Source: Butyrivibrio sp. (GTDB lineage: Bacteria; Bacillota; Clostridia; Lachnospirales; Lachnospiraceae). Taken from it: a stretch of 64,000 nucleotides of DNA. The DNA lies in contig SVGA01000017.1 of NCBI GenBank assembly GCA_015056575.1, positions 1-64,000 on the forward strand, read 5' to 3'. The notes under the pieces are model-generated. The model was given only the letters and a program-made list of their open reading frames with translations, was not told the origin of the DNA and did no database searches. A program made the translations under genes and the position numbers. Shown piece by piece: positions 61,792 through 64,000 of the stretch (position 1 is the first letter of the stretch; each line of letters begins with the position of its first letter).

Positions 61792-62229
61792 ATGAATGAG
61801 AAGAAACTAGACGAACTGCAAAAACTATATGACAACCCCAGGATAGGTGCCTTTGTTCAGGAGATATGCGAGTACTATGCCACCTCCGACAGCTATGAGG
61901 ACAATTCCTATCAGGATGAGATAGAGCCCCGGGATTTAACGGAGGCCGTCTATACCCTTTTCTGCCTTCAGTGCAGAGAGCAGATCCTGGACGAGTTGTC
62001 TATTGTCGGCCGGAAATATCCGGGTGTCTACGAGTCCGTCAGAACACTTCATAATAAGCTTCTTATCAACATGGATTATCGCCTTCTTGAGAAGGAGTGC
62101 ACAGGAATTATAACAACCCATAAGCCGGATGTCACGTCCCGGGACATCTTGGACCATGTTGAATCCTGCACCAGATCCAGCGATACTCTATCTGATGCTT
62201 TGGATAAATTCTATAACTGGCTGCACTGA
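61792..62229 (+). CDS. Unknown 145-residue protein, divergent from murI
   Basis: I do not recognise a family. The protein is acidic, predicted mostly helical, with no signal peptide or membrane segment, and has four Cys: CEYY near 26, CLQC near 58-61 and two later. Coding is supported by a clean 145-codon frame that fills the gap between two known genes and ends 4 bp from the convergent SH3b gene. There is no ribosome binding site; an extended -10 lies 6 nt before the ATG. Confidence 0.65.
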   Translation: MNEKKLDELQKLYDNPRIGAFVQEICEYYATSDSYEDNSYQDEIEPRDLTEAVYTLFCLQCREQILDELSIVGRKYPGVYESVRTLHNKLLINMDYRLLEKECTGIITTHKPDVTSRDILDHVESCTRSSDTLSDALDKFYNWLH

Positions 62230-62233
62230 GCCG

Positions 62234-62947
62234 TCAGTTTTCCTTAAGATACTTCATTGAGGCGTAAACCTGCTGCCCGTCAAGGTCCACAATGGCCCAG
62301 GTACCTTCTTTATTAACAGCGATCCTCTTGAGAATATCACCCTCAGGAACCAGTCCCACCACAGAACTTGAGGTATCGGGGCCTGACCGCAGGTTAAGAA
62401 GTGATGCGCCGGATACAGTGACAGTATCGTTTTTCTCAACAAATCCCTCGGGAAGTACAAGGCTTGATACTTCTGTCTGTACCTCATCCGGGTCTTTGAC
62501 AAAATATTTGTCCAGAACCTTTACTTTAACCGCAAATACAATAAAAGCAAGGATGATCATGCCAGTGATAACGGAGGCCACACGAACCACCAGATCCATG
62601 TTTACGCCGCCCTCGTCCTCATCGTCATAGTCTTCCTCGTCGTAATCCTCTTCGTATTCTTCAGGCTCCTCATAGCGGGCCCTTTCCCGGCGGGGCCGTC
62701 GTTCTTCCTCCTGCCTTTGGTGGATATACTCTTCCCTTTCCTCTTCGTTAAAAAAGTTCTCTGGATCTTCGATCTTGATATCCATAGCTGTAAGAGTCTC
62801 ATCCCCGGGCTTTTTTGCAGATCCTTCTTCCGGTTTCCTGCCTGACTCTTCCTTCTTGACAGCCTCGTCTTTTACTGCCTCGGAAGATCCTTCCTGCCCC
62901 AATTCTCTCTTTTTGTAATCCTCAAAGTTCATTATCTTGTCTGCCAA
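62234..62947 (-). CDS. SH3b-domain membrane protein
   Basis: A 237-residue bitopic protein: a long charged cytoplasmic N-terminus (about 1-118, Glu/Lys/Arg then a run of Asp/Glu/Tyr), one membrane segment (about 122-145) and an extracellular bacterial SH3 domain (about 175-237, LLNLRSGPDTSSSVVG). SH3b domains usually bind cell wall. It starts with TTG at 62,947, supported by GGAGGAG 8 nt upstream. Function unknown. Confidence 0.8.
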   Translation of the reverse strand: MADKIMNFEDYKKRELGQEGSSEAVKDEAVKKEESGRKPEEGSAKKPGDETLTAMDIKIEDPENFFNEEEREEYIHQRQEEERRPRRERARYEEPEEYEEDYDEEDYDDEDEGGVNMDLVVRVASVITGMIILAFIVFAVKVKVLDKYFVKDPDEVQTEVSSLVLPEGFVEKNDTVTVSGASLLNLRSGPDTSSSVVGLVPEGDILKRIAVNKEGTWAIVDLDGQQVYASMKYLKEN

Positions 62948-62969
62948 AACTACTCTCCTCCGTACATAT

Positions 62970-62997
62970 AGAAAATGCTGGCTTTTTCAAGCCAGCA
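62970..62997 (-). terminator. Terminator of trxA, containing its stop codon
   Basis: Stem TGCTGGCTT/AAGCCAGCA, loop GAAA-like, followed by TTTTC on the minus strand. The trxA stop codon falls inside the hairpin. Confidence 0.8.
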
Positions 62998-63307
62998 CCT
63001 TGTCTATTATACCCTGTAATTTTGCCTTGTTAAGAGCTCCAACTGCTGTCTCAACAACTTCGCCGTTCTTGAAAAATGCAAACATCGGAATTGACATAAC
63101 ATTGTATTTCTGAGCTATATCAGGTGACTGATCAACGTTGATCTTCATAACCTTGAGCTCTCCGTCATACTCTTCTGCAAACTGGTCTATGATGGGAGCC
63201 ATCATCTTGCAGGGTCCGCACCAATCTGCTGCAAAATCTACCAGAACAGGCAGCTTGCTGTTAATAACTTCTTCTTCAAAATTCTGACTGTTTAATGAGT
63301 AATCCAT
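62987..63307 (-). CDS. trxA: Thioredoxin
   Basis: A 106-residue classical thioredoxin with active site WCGPC near residue 28 and cis-Pro in MSIPMF near 72. It reduces protein disulfides. GGGGAAATG precedes the start; trmB ends 3 bp upstream, so they are co-transcribed. Confidence 0.96.
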   Translation of the reverse strand: MDYSLNSQNFEEEVINSKLPVLVDFAADWCGPCKMMAPIIDQFAEEYDGELKVMKINVDQSPDIAQKYNVMSIPMFAFFKNGEVVETAVGALNKAKLQGIIDKVLA

Positions 63308-63310
63308 TTT

Positions 63311-63961
63311 TCATTTCCCCTTTCTGCTTATGATGTACTTGTAAATAGGATTTCCCAATGAAGAAAATCTCTCTTCATATTCTGTCATAACGTTGCCCTC
63401 ATTCATGACCGGGTCGTTGTGCAGATCCCTTGTGACCGCGTCCAGGGTCCATCCCGCAGGTTCAATCTCCTCCAGTGCAAAATCAAACAGATCCTTGTTG
63501 TCTGTCTTGAATTCCACAACACCGTCAGCTTTCATAATCTGATCGTATCGCTTTAAAAACTCTCTGGAAGGAAGTCTCCTCTTGGCATGCCTGTCCTTGG
63601 GCCATGGATCTGAAAAGTTAAGGTAAATCCTGTCCACCTCATCAGGCGCAAATACCTCGCAGAGAACCTCCGCATCCATGCGAATGAATTTCACATTGGG
63701 AAGAAGGAGCTGTTCCTGTTTCTGTATCGCCCGAAGAAGGACGCTTGAATATTTCTCGATCCCTATATAATTGATGTCCGGATGAAGCGCCGCCAGATCC
63801 ATGAGGAATCTGCCCTTGCCCATTCCTATCTCAATATGTATGGGATTATTGTTTCCAAAAACCTCTTTATGCCAAAGTCCTTTTTTCTTTTCAGGATCTT
63901 TAACCGTAAAATCGCTGTCTGCTATAACTTCACGGGATCCTGCGATGTTACGTAATCGCAT
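63311..63961 (-). CDS. trmB: tRNA (guanine-N7-)-methyltransferase
   Basis: A 216-residue SAM-dependent enzyme that methylates G46 of tRNA. SAM loop IEIGMGKGRFL near 45, catalytic-site LNFSDPWPKDRHAKRRL near 120 and FKTDN near 155 match TrmB. The gene is complete; the start at 63,961 has CAGGA about 7 nt upstream. Confidence 0.95.
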   Translation of the reverse strand: MRLRNIAGSREVIADSDFTVKDPEKKKGLWHKEVFGNNNPIHIEIGMGKGRFLMDLAALHPDINYIGIEKYSSVLLRAIQKQEQLLLPNVKFIRMDAEVLCEVFAPDEVDRIYLNFSDPWPKDRHAKRRLPSREFLKRYDQIMKADGVVEFKTDNKDLFDFALEEIEPAGWTLDAVTRDLHNDPVMNEGNVMTEYEERFSSLGNPIYKYIISRKGK

Positions 63962-64000
63962 TATTGTTCCTGCCTGTATGTCTTATACTAGAATTTTACA

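Noticed and set aside
1..64000. CRISPR arrays, rRNA genes and transposase-type insertion sequences
   Set aside because: No regularly spaced repeats, no rRNA-like stretches and no transposase motifs were seen in the window.

Overview
The window reads as chromosomal DNA of a Gram-positive anaerobe of the family Lachnospiraceae, most likely Butyrivibrio or a close relative (inference from gene content; no search was run). Pointers are the class III anaerobic ribonucleotide reductase (NrdD/NrdG), a flavodiiron protein, a YesM/YesN-controlled sugar importer locus, several GGDEF proteins, and a Bacillus-type yabO-divIC-tilS-hprT-ftsH block from which the sporulation genes normally found inside it are missing. 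Almost all genes are leftward (minus strand).

Layout. 1-4.4 kb: two hairpins, a GNAT-methyltransferase fusion gene behind an attenuated promoter, a membrane diguanylate cyclase and an NhaC-type antiporter. 4.54 kb: tRNA-Gly(GCC). 4,593-15,591: an 11-kb integrative and mobilizable element inserted in the 3' end of that tRNA. It is bounded by a 22-bp direct repeat and carries a tyrosine integrase, a VapE-like helicase, a CHC2 primase, a MobV relaxase, an 800-bp non-coding stretch rich in inverted repeats (candidate oriT), an XRE regulator, an ECF sigma/membrane protein/ABC-transporter cargo operon and a PIN toxin-antitoxin pair. Clusters of an 11-bp-spaced repeat at both ends look like integrase arm-type sites. 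15.6-17.3 kb: a soluble GGDEF protein and tRNA-Pro(CGG).

17.3-29.8 kb: a complete Gram-positive polysaccharide-utilisation locus: a discoidin-like protein, a DUF2264 protein, a GH88 unsaturated uronyl hydrolase, a heparinase II/III-type lyase, a sugar ABC importer (two permeases and a lipoprotein) and a divergent YesM/YesN two-component system. No enzyme of the set has a signal peptide, so the model is import of acidic oligosaccharides followed by cytosolic lyase and hydrolase action. 29.9-39.6 kb: a CbxX/SpoVK-type AAA+ ATPase coupled to a secreted DUF5722 glycosidase-like protein, a flavodiiron protein, a 1,024-residue hybrid histidine kinase paired with an orphan solute-binding protein, a flavin reductase and GreA. 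39.6-42.7 kb: class II fructose-bisphosphate aldolase and a GH13 alpha-glucan hydrolase.

42.9-50.5 kb: housekeeping block ftsH, hprT, tilS, divIC, rqcP, a PEGA-domain protein and cca. 50.6-55.5 kb: two overlapping membrane GGDEF paralogues and proS, followed by a nested 167-bp palindrome. 55.8-64 kb: helD, nrdG, nrdD, murI, an unknown 145-residue protein, an SH3b membrane protein, trxA and trmB.

The observations I would follow first are the element with its arm-type repeats, a set of four genes whose start codon sits exactly 6 nt after a -10 hexamer with no ribosome binding site (candidate leaderless mRNAs), the all-cytosolic acidic glycan locus, and the nested palindrome after proS.
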